Shown: positions 35,187 through 44,121 of the stretch, in pieces | How positions within the stretch are numbered: position 1 is the first letter of the stretch | How the letters are laid out: each line of letters starts with the position of its first letter | Assembly (NCBI GenBank): GCA_965204295.1 | Contig: OZ241973.1 | Span: 3,472,001-3,536,000 of the forward strand | Direction: 5' to 3' | Source: JAWKWH01 sp965204295 | Lineage (GTDB): Bacteria > Pseudomonadota > Alphaproteobacteria > Rhizobiales > Rhizobiaceae | Length of the DNA: 64,000 nucleotides | Notes under the pieces: model-generated | Databases searched by the model: none | The model's input: the letters and a program-made list of their open reading frames with translations, nothing else | What the model was told of the DNA's origin: nothing | Translations under genes and position numbers: made by a program

Positions 35187-36113
35187 TTAAACGAAATCAA
35201 ACGAGATTAGCAGCACTCCGAAAGCCCACACAAGCAATATCGCGCCCCCTGTTCTGGAGAGAGCATTGCCTTTGCCGGACTTCTCAATCGCCGTGAAGGC
35301 GCACAGCAAAGCCATCCACAGAACGTTCATGACGCCGACGGAAAACATCACCAGCATCAACGCCCAACAGCATCCAAGGCACCAAACTCCCTGCATGGCC
35401 CCCAGTTTGAAAATCGGCCGGGCGGAAAACGACCAATTCGCGAACAAGGTCGGGAACGGATTTTGGCATTTGGTCAGACAGGCATCCTTCAGCCCGCTGA
35501 ATTGATAGGCGCCGGCCAGAACCAGAACCGCCGCCGAAACCGGGCCGGCGGCCGGCGACACCATCCCCTCTCCTTTGCCCATGGCCGACATGGCGACATT
35601 TACCCCGGCGAAGCAAACGGCCGCCGACAGCCACACGCATAAGTATCCGAAGACGAGCCAAAACGGATGAACAACGGTTTTGCCGGAGGCGCGCGCCGTG
35701 TCGGCTATTTCACAATAGGTGCGCAATAGCGGCGCGGCAGAGGGAAGCATCATCGCGACCGACATCAGGAACCACATCAGAACGAGCGCGAAAAACTGCT
35801 GAATTTCCATCGCGCGGAAGGAAATCGGCGTCAGGCAGGTTGAAATCATCCAATCCAGCCCCGGCAGAAATACCGGATCCGGCAGCAATCCCATGACCCC
35901 GGCGCCGGGGCCCGCCTGGCCCGCCGGAATACGCGACGACATCGACAACAGGGCCAGCCATGAAACCGCCACAAGCAGCGCCGCCAAACCGTAGACCAGG
36001 AATTTCGATGAATGCGCGGCGCGGGCGAGAATTCGGCCCGCCCGATCGAGATGATAAAAGTTGAACCGGTCTTCTTTCATCGCGTCCGGCCGGGTAAGGG
36101 CAATTGGTCTCAT
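35187..36113 (-). CDS. DUF2182 predicted metal-binding membrane protein
   Basis: 308 residues with about seven hydrophobic segments. Characteristic text is LVLMWFLMSVAMMLPSAAPL and GVWCLGCCWALMLVMFSVGV, whose Met/Cys richness underlies the metal-binding prediction for this family. An N-terminal cytosolic stretch (~35 residues) contains an Arg-rich region. First gene of the DUF2182-DUF1326-pcs unit. Confidence 0.85.
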   Translation of the reverse strand: MRPIALTRPDAMKEDRFNFYHLDRAGRILARAAHSSKFLVYGLAALLVAVSWLALLSMSSRIPAGQAGPGAGVMGLLPDPVFLPGLDWMISTCLTPISFRAMEIQQFFALVLMWFLMSVAMMLPSAAPLLRTYCEIADTARASGKTVVHPFWLVFGYLCVWLSAAVCFAGVNVAMSAMGKGEGMVSPAAGPVSAAVLVLAGAYQFSGLKDACLTKCQNPFPTLFANWSFSARPIFKLGAMQGVWCLGCCWALMLVMFSVGVMNVLWMALLCAFTAIEKSGKGNALSRTGGAILLVWAFGVLLISFDFV

Positions 36114-36215
36114 TGAACCTGCCGCATCCGTAGCAGTATATGACGCCGCCGTCTGTAGTCGGCGGTCTCTTTTGAGGCCGGAGGGTTAATCGCGAAAACG
36201 CGGGTTTTCAGATCC

Positions 36216-37448
36216 ATGTCCGGAATGAAGATATATGACATCGTCGTGGCGGGAACCGGGCCCGCCGGTCTGGCGACCGCGCTGCTGGCGGAATATGCCG
36301 GTTTGGACGTCGCACTGATCGGACCGCGAGAAAACGCGGACGACGGACGAACGACGACATTGATGCTCCCCGCCTTGAGGATTCTGGAGCATGCCGGAAT
36401 CGACAGTCGATTCGGCGGACGGGCGGCGGCCTTGAAGACCATGCGAATAATCGACGGCACGAAACGTTTGATCCGAAGCCCGGTTTCCACGTTTCACGCT
36501 TCCGAAATCGGTGAAACGCATTTCGGAATGAACATTCCCAACCGCGTCCTGAACGCGACGCTGGCCGGCAATGTCCGGGCAACCGGCGTCAGATGGCGCG
36601 AGACGATTGTCAGCGGCTGGACACTGAAAGCCGACCACAATCTTGCGGCCCTCGAGGACGGAGCGACGGTGCGGGCAAAGCTGGTCGCGGCCGCGGACGG
36701 AAGAAACTCTCCGGCCAGAGCCGCCGCCGGTCTGTCCGTTCGCCTAAGTGCGCATGGACAGGCGGCATTCGTCACGACATTTTCTCACGAGCGGGCTCAC
36801 GGCGGCGTCTCGACGGAATTTCACACCGAATACGGGCCGTTTACCGCGGTGCCGCTGCCCGGAAACCGTTCCAGTCTCGTATGGGTGACGAAACCGCATC
36901 GCGCCGAGGAGCTCCTGGCCACGCCGGCCGGCGAATTGTCTTTCAGGATCGAAAACAGGATGGAGTCCGTTCTCGGCAAGGTGACGGTCGACGGCGGATT
37001 ACAGGTCTACCCTCTTTCAAGCGGCCTGCCTTCGGCATTCGCGGCAAAACGGGTCGCCCTGGTGGGCGAGGCCGCGCATGTCTTTCCTCCCATTGGCGCT
37101 CAGGGACTGAATCTCGGCATTCGCGACGCCGCCGATCTGATTGCGGTCGCCGAATCGAATCGCGCCGATCCGGGTTCCGATTCCGCCATGCGCATGTATG
37201 AAGGAAAGAGAAGGCCCGATATTGTCGCCAGAACGGGCGCGGTGTCCCTGTTGAACCGATCGTTGCTATCCGATTCGACGCCCGCGCAAATCGCGCGAAG
37301 TCTCGGCCTGACGGCGCTTTCCGGTTTCGCGCCATTGCGGGGATTTTTCATGCGCGAAGGCATGTATCCGGGAAGCGGCGTGTCCGCTTTCCTGTCATCG
37401 ATTCGGGAACAGGTCGGGCGGCAGCGCGCCGGAGGCGATCGCATATAG
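36216..37448 (+). CDS. UbiH/COQ6-family FAD monooxygenase
   Basis: 410 residues. FAD-binding motifs: IVVAGTGPAGLATALLAEYA at the N-terminus, the central AAADGRNSPARAAAG (DG motif) and ALVGEAAHVFPPIGAQGLNL near residue 290. The last motif, with G-Q-G-x-N-L-G-x-x-D-A, marks the ubiquinone-biosynthesis hydroxylase family. A ring hydroxylase in ubiquinone synthesis is the best guess, although the exact position is not readable. It is convergent with the AEC gene, their 3' ends overlapping by 54 bp. Confidence 0.87.
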   Translation: MSGMKIYDIVVAGTGPAGLATALLAEYAGLDVALIGPRENADDGRTTTLMLPALRILEHAGIDSRFGGRAAALKTMRIIDGTKRLIRSPVSTFHASEIGETHFGMNIPNRVLNATLAGNVRATGVRWRETIVSGWTLKADHNLAALEDGATVRAKLVAAADGRNSPARAAAGLSVRLSAHGQAAFVTTFSHERAHGGVSTEFHTEYGPFTAVPLPGNRSSLVWVTKPHRAEELLATPAGELSFRIENRMESVLGKVTVDGGLQVYPLSSGLPSAFAAKRVALVGEAAHVFPPIGAQGLNLGIRDAADLIAVAESNRADPGSDSAMRMYEGKRRPDIVARTGAVSLLNRSLLSDSTPAQIARSLGLTALSGFAPLRGFFMREGMYPGSGVSAFLSSIREQVGRQRAGGDRI

Positions 37449-38363
37449 AAGCGCCGTGACGGTGAATACGGAAACGACCGTCGTCGCCAATACGCTCGCC
37501 GACGCGCGCTCGACCCAGATCCCGTATTGCCGGCCGATCACGAATACGTTCGTCGCCGTCGGCAGAGCCGCCAGCATGACGGCGGAATACATCCAGATGG
37601 ACGAGAAATCGCCGATCCAGCTCAGCACGAGATAGCAAAGCGCCGGATGCGCGATCAGTTTGAGCAAAACAATCGGATAGACGGATTTCGGCAAACGCCC
37701 GATCGGCCGCAATGCGAGCGTAACGCCCATGGCGAACAGGGCGCACGGCGCCGCGGCCTGCGCCAGGGTCTCCAGCAGCCGGCCCAGCGCGTCCGGCGGA
37801 CGAACGCCGGTCGCGGCGGCGGCTATTCCGGCCAGCGTCGCAACGATGAAGGGATGAAGCGCGATTTTGGCGATTATGCCGCCCAACAGGGCCGGCGACT
37901 TCCGGTCCGTCCTTCCCGCCAGCGCCATCATCAGCGGCGCAACGGTGAAGTGCATCAGGTTTTCAAAACAGAAAATAAGCGCAACGGGAATTGCGGCCGC
38001 CTCGCCGAACGCCAGCAATGCCATGCCGGGGCCCATATATCCGATGTTGCCGTAGGCCGATGCCAGACCTTTCATCGTACTTTCGGGCACGTCGCGGCCA
38101 GAAAGCAGAACCGATCCGCAAAACATGATCGCGAAGATCACGAATGTCGACAGCACCGCGCCGAAAATGTAGCTCCATTCCGTCAACCGCTCGATGGGCG
38201 TTTTTGACAACAACCGGAAAAACAGCGCCGGAAGCGCGAAATAGATGACGAATACATTCATCCAGCCGAGCGCGTCCGCCGGCAGACGCGCCAACCGGGC
38301 GGCGGCGGCGCCAAGCACGATCAAGCCAAAGAACGGCAGAACTAATCCGATGACGTCATACAT
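37395..38363 (-). CDS. AEC-family (auxin efflux carrier-like) transporter
   Basis: 322 residues from the ATG at 38361-38363; earlier in-frame codons are unlikely. Ten hydrophobic segments in the two five-helix bundles of the AEC family. Typical text is VLPFFGLIVLGAAAARLARL at the N-terminus, YGNIGYMGPGMALLAFGE and VFVIGRQYGIWVERASAS near the C-terminus. Members export organic acids or amino-acid derivatives; the substrate is unknown. Confidence 0.88.
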   Translation of the reverse strand: MYDVIGLVLPFFGLIVLGAAAARLARLPADALGWMNVFVIYFALPALFFRLLSKTPIERLTEWSYIFGAVLSTFVIFAIMFCGSVLLSGRDVPESTMKGLASAYGNIGYMGPGMALLAFGEAAAIPVALIFCFENLMHFTVAPLMMALAGRTDRKSPALLGGIIAKIALHPFIVATLAGIAAAATGVRPPDALGRLLETLAQAAAPCALFAMGVTLALRPIGRLPKSVYPIVLLKLIAHPALCYLVLSWIGDFSSIWMYSAVMLAALPTATNVFVIGRQYGIWVERASASVLATTVVSVFTVTALLYAIASGALPPDLFPNR

Positions 38364-38691
38364 ATCCGGGGTAACGCGGAGTCCGGTCGATCGCATGGCG
38401 CTATCGCGCGGCGCGGCAATTCGTCAAGCGGGGATTGCCTGCGACGCGAACGACCGCGCTATCGGATTTCACGGATTGTCAGGCCAATCTGCAATCCGAC
38501 GATCGGCGGGCAACGGGATATTTCAGCCCGGATTTCCCATATGCGCCGTGGTTTCTCGACCTTGCGATGCGTGATAATATATTCTTATCAATGACTTGGA
38601 TGTTATCGGGGGGGCGGGGATTGCGGCGAGGGACGCGACGGGGGAAACGGAATCGGGGCCCCTTCGGCCGGCATTCGATCGCCCGGTGAAG

Positions 38692-39074
38692 ATGGAATTC
38701 CGGGGTTCGGCGATCGGTTCCGATGGCGGGCTGTCGCCATATCGGCAACCGGACGACGCCCCTGGCCTGACGGACATGGCGGCGGATCCGACCGGCGACA
38801 CGCGCGCAGGAAAGAACGGACGGCGCCGCCTCGCCCGATTTTTGCGGCAGTCGGTCTTTTCCCGCCTTGCCGGATATGAAGACGTCAATGACGCCGACCG
38901 CCTGTGCCGCGACCCGGTGATGCGCCACGGCGGGCGGTGAAGAACGGCGCCCGGACGGTGCGGCATGCCATCTTCCGGATGGCCGAGGCGGCGTTGCCCC
39001 GGTCGGTCTTCACGGGCGTCCCTGCTCTCATCGACGGCTTGCGCGGGCCGCCTGTCGAGGCGGCTTCCACATGA
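38692..39074 (+). pseudogene. IS1380-type transposase, internally deleted remnant
   Basis: From the ATG at 38692 the frame reads EFRGSAIGSDGGLSPYRQPD, then LARFLRQSVFSRLAGYEDVN and DADRLCRDPVMR, the N-terminal block of IS1380-family transposases. It stops at 38938-38940. In the next frame, starting near 38933, the text FRMAEAALPRSVFTGVPALI to a TGA at 39072-39074 resembles the extreme C-terminus of the same family. Roughly 300 central codons, including the DDE residues, are missing. No clear terminal inverted repeats were identified. Confidence 0.75.
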
Positions 39075-39322
39075 CCGGAACTGCCGCGGCCGGATTGTCG
39101 GTACGCTCCGCCGCCGACGGAAAAGGGGTGACCGGGGCAGACCAGGACCGCGTTCCTCGCCGCGTCGCACCGCCGATGGCGCACTTCGCCGGCATGGCAT
39201 CGGCCAACATGCCCGAGGCGCCCTTTGTCTTGATCGGCGCCCTCATCAACGGCAAAGGCAGTGGAGGGCATTCAAATGGAGAATCCGGAGAAATAGACCT
39301 TTCTGTCGGTTTTTCGAAAACA

Positions 39323-39337
39323 TCGATATGATATCGA
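39323..39337. promoter_or_regulatory. Palindrome upstream of the LysR gene
   Basis: TCGATATGATATCGA, a perfect 7-bp inverted repeat with a one-base centre, 23 bp before the LysR start. A related CGATATCGGAAAA occurs at 40267 just downstream of the LysR gene, before the polyamine operon. It is a candidate LysR binding site for autoregulation. Confidence 0.5.
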
Positions 39338-39359
39338 AAATACCAGGCAAGAGGGAATA

Positions 39360-40259
39360 ATGGCTTTCACGATCAGACAGCTTCAATATTTTGTCGCTGT
39401 CGCCGAGACCGGAACAGTCTCGGGAGCCGCCAAAACGCTGTCCATTTCCCAGTCAGCCATTACCGAGTCGCTCAAGGATCTCGAAGCGGATCTTGGCGTC
39501 TCTCTTTTTCAGCGCCATTCTCGTGGCCTGCACATCACACACAAAGGTCACCAGTTTCTACGCCATGCGACAGGATTGCTCTCCGGAGTCGCAAACGCAC
39601 GTCTCGCATTCGAAGAAGAGGCCATCGAAGAAACCGGCACGCTGCAACTTGGCGTAACATCGCTCGTCGCCGGTTATGTCATGTCAGACATCCTTGCCCG
39701 CTACCGACGCGCATATCCAAAAATGGATGTTGCGGCGATCGAGGACGATGGCGGTTACCTTGAGCACCTCTTGATCGGCGGCGAGCTCGATGTCGCGGTA
39801 ATGCTCGTCTCAAATCTCAGGAATCAATTTGCCCTACAGGCCGAGAATCTTGCATCATCGCCTTACAAACTCTGGATGCCGATGGGCCATCCATTGTCTG
39901 TTAAAGAGTGGATCGCACCGTCCGACCTGTCTTCGCAACCGTTCATTATGTTAAGTATCGATGAGATTGAAGAGCCAACCGAAAGACTGTTGGAATCCCT
40001 TGGCGCGCGTCCAAAAATCGCGTTCAAAACAAAGTCCGTCGAAGCTGTCCGTTCCCTTGTGGCAACCGGAGCCGGAGTGGCGATTTTACCCGATCTCATC
40101 TATCGACCATGGTCTCTGGAAGGTGACAGGATCGATCATCGTGACGTTTCAGCGTCGCTTCCGGTTATCCGGGTGGGGATCGTTTGGCGTATGGGCTCTT
40201 CTCTCCCGAGGGCCGCCAAAAACTTCATCGCGTCAGCAAAATCTCCCAACCTCGCATGA
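39360..40259 (+). CDS. LysR-family transcriptional regulator
   Basis: 299 residues, standard LTTR length. The N-terminal winged helix-turn-helix reads FTIRQLQYFVAVAETGTVSG, AAKTLSISQSAITESLKDLE and ADLGVSLFQRH. The C-terminal effector domain starts at GTLQLGVTSLVAGYVMSDIL. The start is the ATG after AAGAGGGAAT. Same strand as, and about 690 bp upstream of, the polyamine ABC operon; it probably activates that operon and/or the damaged SnoaL-like gene between them. The palindrome at 39323 may be its own binding site. Confidence 0.93.
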   Translation: MAFTIRQLQYFVAVAETGTVSGAAKTLSISQSAITESLKDLEADLGVSLFQRHSRGLHITHKGHQFLRHATGLLSGVANARLAFEEEAIEETGTLQLGVTSLVAGYVMSDILARYRRAYPKMDVAAIEDDGGYLEHLLIGGELDVAVMLVSNLRNQFALQAENLASSPYKLWMPMGHPLSVKEWIAPSDLSSQPFIMLSIDEIEEPTERLLESLGARPKIAFKTKSVEAVRSLVATGAGVAILPDLIYRPWSLEGDRIDHRDVSASLPVIRVGIVWRMGSSLPRAAKNFIASAKSPNLA

Positions 40260-40383
40260 ATTGAAACGATATCGGAAAAACCGATTGCGTATTTCTGAAC
40301 TTTGAAATTGTGAACGACAAGCCCATGAGTATGCTTGGGTTTGAGGGCAAGTGCGTCAATGCATCGCCCGGGGAGGCTTCAAC

Positions 40384-40929
40384 ATGTCTCATTCATATCG
40401 ATCGTCAATCGCGCCTTCAGCGAAGAATTCGTCATACCTCATTCAATCTTCGATGGCCCGCGCCATGGTATTTCGCTCTCGGCGCCAGCCGGCGCTTCCG
40501 ATGTCGTCACCGAACATGAAGTTGTATCCGGCGGCTTGGAATGCCCACGATGCCGATAAAGCAGAATCTTTTCTGACGGATGACGTCACATTCTTTGAAG
40601 CAACGGTCGGGGGCCCCGTCAAGCGAAGGGAAACTGCAAAGAAGGGAATCATTGAATCCTTCATCGACGCTGTACCGGATTCCAAACGGGAACCGATCGG
40701 AAAGCCAATTGTAAGAGGTGAGACCGTCGTCTTTGAATGGCGATATTCCAGAACGAATACCGGCGATTGGGCCGATGGCGCCAATAAGCGACCGGCAGGA
40801 AGTTCAAATTCAGCGGTATGTCCGTCTTCCGATTTGAGGGAGGCAAGTTCGTCTCAAGGCGGCTATTGCGACGCCTTCGGATTCTTCAAACAAACAGGAC
40901 CGATGCGATCACGGCGCTTATGCTCGTGA
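40384..40929 (+). pseudogene. SnoaL-like (NTF2-fold) protein with frameshifts
   Basis: A GGGGAGG site precedes the ATG at 40384, but the first ~45 residues look unlike the family. From about 40520 it reads YPAAWNAHDADKAESFLTDD, VTFFEATVGGPVKRRETAKK and FEWRYSRTNTGDWADG, a SnoaL-like polyketide-cyclase/NTF2 fold. Between about 40784 and 40855 the conserved sequence (ATGRKFKFSGMSVFRFEGGK) is in another frame; the first frame resumes as QGGYCDAFGFFKQ. Two compensating indels thus scramble ~23 residues. The gene is probably non-functional, or a domain with an altered strand. Confidence 0.75.
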
Positions 40930-40950
40930 ATATACCGAAGGGAGGTAGTT

Positions 40951-42114
40951 ATGAAAAAACACTTCAGTAAGATCACCGTAACAGCGCTATCGACGGCGCT
41001 TATGGCCCAAACCGCTGCGGCGGGGAAATTGGAATCTCTCGGCGCGGCCGAGGGTCAGGTCAATATCGTAGCCTGGCCAGGCTACATCGAACGTGGTGAA
41101 ACCGATGCCAAATTCGACTGGGTCACCGGATTTGAAAAAGCATCGGGCTGCAAAGTACAGGTCAAGACCGCCAACACCTCAGATGAAATGGTCGCGTTGA
41201 TGAATGAGGGTGGTTTCGATCTCGTGACAGCCTCAGGCGACGCATCGCTGCGGCTCATAGCGGGTAAGCGCGTACAGGAAATCAATACCGGGCTCGTCCC
41301 CAGTTGGAAAGACGTGGACGATCGTCTGCAGGATGCGCCCTGGCACACGGTGGACGGCAAGCATTACGGCACTCCGTATATGTGGGGGCCGAACGTGTTG
41401 ATGTACAACACCGAGGTGTTCAAGGAACCGCCGAAAAGCTGGAATGTCGTTTTTGAAGAAATGACCCTGCCCGACGGCAAATCCAACAAAGGGCGCGTAC
41501 AGGCCTATGACGGCCCGATCCATGTCGCCGACGCTGCCAACTATCTCATGAAACACAGTCCCGGGCTCGGCATCAAGTCGCCATACGAGCTCAATGCCGA
41601 CCAGTACAAAGCCGCATTGGATTTGCTGCGCGCGCAGCGCACCCTGGTATCAAGGTACTGGCACGACGCTTTCATCCAAATGGACGATTTCACGAACGAG
41701 GGTGTCGTCGCTTCCGGATCCTGGCCCTTCCAGGTCAACATTCTTCAGTCGAAGGGCGCCCCTGTCGCTTCCACCATTCCCGAAGAAGGCGCAACCGGCT
41801 GGTCCGATACGACCATGATGCATGTCGATGCGGAAAATCCAAACTGCGCCTATATGTGGATGGAGCACACGCTTTCTTCCAATCTGATGAGCGATCTGTC
41901 TGTTTGGTTCGGCGCCAACCCGGGCGTGCCCGCCGCATGTACAGACGGCCGCGGCATGCAAACCGCCGAAGGATGCACAAAAAACGGCATGGACGATTTC
42001 GAGAAAATCAAGTTCTGGACAACGCCCGTTTCCAAATGCGCGACTCAAAACGACGAATGCGTTCCGTATTATCGCTGGGTCTCTGACTATATCGGCGTTA
42101 TCGGCGGCCGCTAA
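40951..42114 (+). CDS. ydcS: Polyamine-type ABC transporter substrate-binding protein
   Basis: 387 residues with signal peptide MKKHFSKITVTALSTALMAQ, start after GGGAGGTAG. PotD/YdcS-type features: VNIVAWPGYIERGETDAKFD, FDLVTASGDASLRLIAGKRV, YGTPYMWGPNVLMYNTEVF and ASGSWPFQVNILQSKG. Family members bind putrescine/spermidine-like cations in the periplasm; the order binding protein, ATPase, permease, permease, aldehyde dehydrogenase equals E. coli ydcSTUVW. Four Cys near the C-terminus may form disulfides. Confidence 0.9.
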   Translation: MKKHFSKITVTALSTALMAQTAAAGKLESLGAAEGQVNIVAWPGYIERGETDAKFDWVTGFEKASGCKVQVKTANTSDEMVALMNEGGFDLVTASGDASLRLIAGKRVQEINTGLVPSWKDVDDRLQDAPWHTVDGKHYGTPYMWGPNVLMYNTEVFKEPPKSWNVVFEEMTLPDGKSNKGRVQAYDGPIHVADAANYLMKHSPGLGIKSPYELNADQYKAALDLLRAQRTLVSRYWHDAFIQMDDFTNEGVVASGSWPFQVNILQSKGAPVASTIPEEGATGWSDTTMMHVDAENPNCAYMWMEHTLSSNLMSDLSVWFGANPGVPAACTDGRGMQTAEGCTKNGMDDFEKIKFWTTPVSKCATQNDECVPYYRWVSDYIGVIGGR

Positions 42115-42188
42115 AGTCAAGTATTATGAATGAAACTACACCTATTGCCCGTTGGAAATTTCCAACGGGCGTCCAGAACGGCGGCCGT

Positions 42189-43184
42189 ATGACAACAGCA
42201 GTGAGGTTTGAAAATGTATCCAGGCACTTTGGACTCGTAAAAGCCATCGATCGGGTCGATCTGGAAATAAGAGAAGGCGAATTCTTTGCCATGCTCGGCC
42301 CGTCGGGGTCCGGCAAAACTACATGTCTGAGATTGATAGCCGGTTTCGAAAGACCGACATCCGGCGACATTTCAATTTTCGGGGAAGCCGTTAAAAACAT
42401 ACCACCTTATCGCCGCAACGTGAACACGGTTTTTCAGGATTACGCTCTGTTTCCTCACCTCAATGTGGCGGAAAACGTGGCTTACGCTCTGAAAATTCAG
42501 AAAGTCGGCAAAAAAACAAGGCGTATTGAGGCCGATCGCGCCCTCGAAATGGTGCGGTTGGGTGGTTATGGAGACCGCAAACCAAGCCAACTTTCCGGCG
42601 GGCAGAGACAGCGTGTCGCTCTTGCCCGAGCTCTGATTAACAAGCCTCGGGTTCTCCTTCTCGATGAACCTCTAGGCGCACTGGACTTGAAACTTCGCGA
42701 GGAAATGCAGGAAGAGCTAAAGGCATTGCAAAGGTCTCTTGGCATTACGTTCGTCTTTGTCACACACGATCAGGGCGAAGCCTTTTCCATGGCCGATCGC
42801 GTCGCCGTCTTTAATGAAGGCCGCATTGCCCAATTGGGAACGCCGGAAAATATCTACCACCGGCCACAGACAAAATTCGTGGCCGGATTCGTCGGATCCT
42901 CAAACATCCTGACGCGCGATCAACTTAAATCCTTTGGCGTCGAGGCCGATGTTGCAAGCCTCCGTCCCGAAGAGATACGCCTCGACGCCAAGACCGGCAA
43001 AAAAGCCATGGTTGTCAGCAAAAGCTTCCTTGGTTCATCGACAAAACTCGTGCTCGAACTTGGCCAGGCGAAACTGACCGCGATCATCGATAATGCGGAA
43101 GGTCAGAGCGTATCGGAGAACGATGAAGTTCACATCTCCTGGAACAATGAAGCCTTACACCTCATGCGGGGTGAAGATGACTGA
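42189..43184 (+). CDS. ydcT: Polyamine-type ABC transporter ATP-binding protein
   Basis: 331 residues from ATG 42189 (frame open from 42126). PotA-like: Walker A GPSGSGKTTCLRLIAGFERP, Q-loop VFQDYALFPHLNV, signature LSGGQRQRVALARAL, Walker B LLLDEPLGALD, H-loop VTHDQGEA. A C-terminal TOBE-like domain (SLRPEEIRLD onward) is present. Its stop overlaps the first permease start by 8 bp. Confidence 0.93.
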   Translation: MTTAVRFENVSRHFGLVKAIDRVDLEIREGEFFAMLGPSGSGKTTCLRLIAGFERPTSGDISIFGEAVKNIPPYRRNVNTVFQDYALFPHLNVAENVAYALKIQKVGKKTRRIEADRALEMVRLGGYGDRKPSQLSGGQRQRVALARALINKPRVLLLDEPLGALDLKLREEMQEELKALQRSLGITFVFVTHDQGEAFSMADRVAVFNEGRIAQLGTPENIYHRPQTKFVAGFVGSSNILTRDQLKSFGVEADVASLRPEEIRLDAKTGKKAMVVSKSFLGSSTKLVLELGQAKLTAIIDNAEGQSVSENDEVHISWNNEALHLMRGEDD

Positions 43185-44121
43185 AACGTCAACGGTTCCG
43201 CAACAGCCTGACGGCATTACGTCGAAACTCTCAGACCTTTTCTGGAGACGACCCGGAGTTCTGTCGCTGGTCATGTTGTTGCCGGCATTGATTTGGCTGG
43301 GCGTGATCTATATCGGCTCGCTTATTGCGCTTCTGGCGCAAAGCTTTTTTTCAATTGATGAATTCTCTGGACTGATCAACTACGAATTCACCCTCAAGAC
43401 CTATCTGGAGCTCCTCGTTCCGGCAAATCTCGACATCATCGTTCGCACGGTCTCCATGGCTGCTTCCGTCACTCTTGCGGCCGCAATTGTGGCTTTTCCA
43501 ATTGCGTATTTTGCTGCGCGTTACGCAAGAGGTCGCTGGAAAGCCGCATTCTATCTTGGAGTCATGCTGCCGCTTTGGTCTTCCTATCTCGTGAAAGTCT
43601 ATGCCTGGAAACTCATCCTGGCCAAGGAAGGAATTCTCAATTGGATTCTGGAAAAACTTCATTTGAACTGGGCATTGGAGGGCGTACTCGCCATCCCGGT
43701 AATCGGAGGCAACTCCCTTTCAGTTAGCTACATCGGCACCTTTCTCGTGTTCCTTTATGTCTGGTTGCCGTTCATGGTCCTGCCTATGCAGGCGGCGCTT
43801 GAACGGATTCCGCTTAGCTACTTGGAAGCTTCCTCGGATCTCGGCGCCAAACCGTCTGAAACGTTCTGGAACGTCATCTTCCCATTGGCTCTCCCCGGTG
43901 TGATCGCGGGTTCGATTTTTACGTTTTCGCTGACTCTGGGAGACTACATCATTCCGCAGATCGTAGGCTCATCTCGCCTCTTTATAGGACAGGCCGTTTA
44001 TTCTCATCAGGGCACCGCGGGCAATATACCGCTTGCCGCCGCGTTCACAGTTGTTCCCATCGTGATCATGGCCTTCTACCTCTGGGGCGCAAAACGAAAA
44101 GGAGCATTCGATGCGCTCTAG
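43177..44121 (+). CDS. ydcU: Polyamine-type ABC transporter permease (PotB-like)
   Basis: 314 residues from the ATG at 43177; the earlier in-frame ATGs lie inside the ATPase gene. Six helices. The cytoplasmic coupling motif is LEASSDLGAKPSETFWNVIF (EAA loop), with GVIAGSIFTFSLTLGDYI following. The C-terminus overlaps the next permease gene by 11 bp. Confidence 0.92.
   Translation: MTETSTVPQQPDGITSKLSDLFWRRPGVLSLVMLLPALIWLGVIYIGSLIALLAQSFFSIDEFSGLINYEFTLKTYLELLVPANLDIIVRTVSMAASVTLAAAIVAFPIAYFAARYARGRWKAAFYLGVMLPLWSSYLVKVYAWKLILAKEGILNWILEKLHLNWALEGVLAIPVIGGNSLSVSYIGTFLVFLYVWLPFMVLPMQAALERIPLSYLEASSDLGAKPSETFWNVIFPLALPGVIAGSIFTFSLTLGDYIIPQIVGSSRLFIGQAVYSHQGTAGNIPLAAAFTVVPIVIMAFYLWGAKRKGAFDAL

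Larger units (their letters stand above)
38364..39359. other. Accessory gap with IS remnant and unassigned tail
   Basis: About 1 kb without an intact gene between the AEC gene and the LysR gene. It contains an internally deleted transposase (38692-39074). A further stretch with coding-like GC3 on the plus strand (39071-39250, text VAPPMAHFAGMASANMPEAP) resembles a protein fragment I cannot name. The LysR promoter region follows. Confidence 0.6.
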
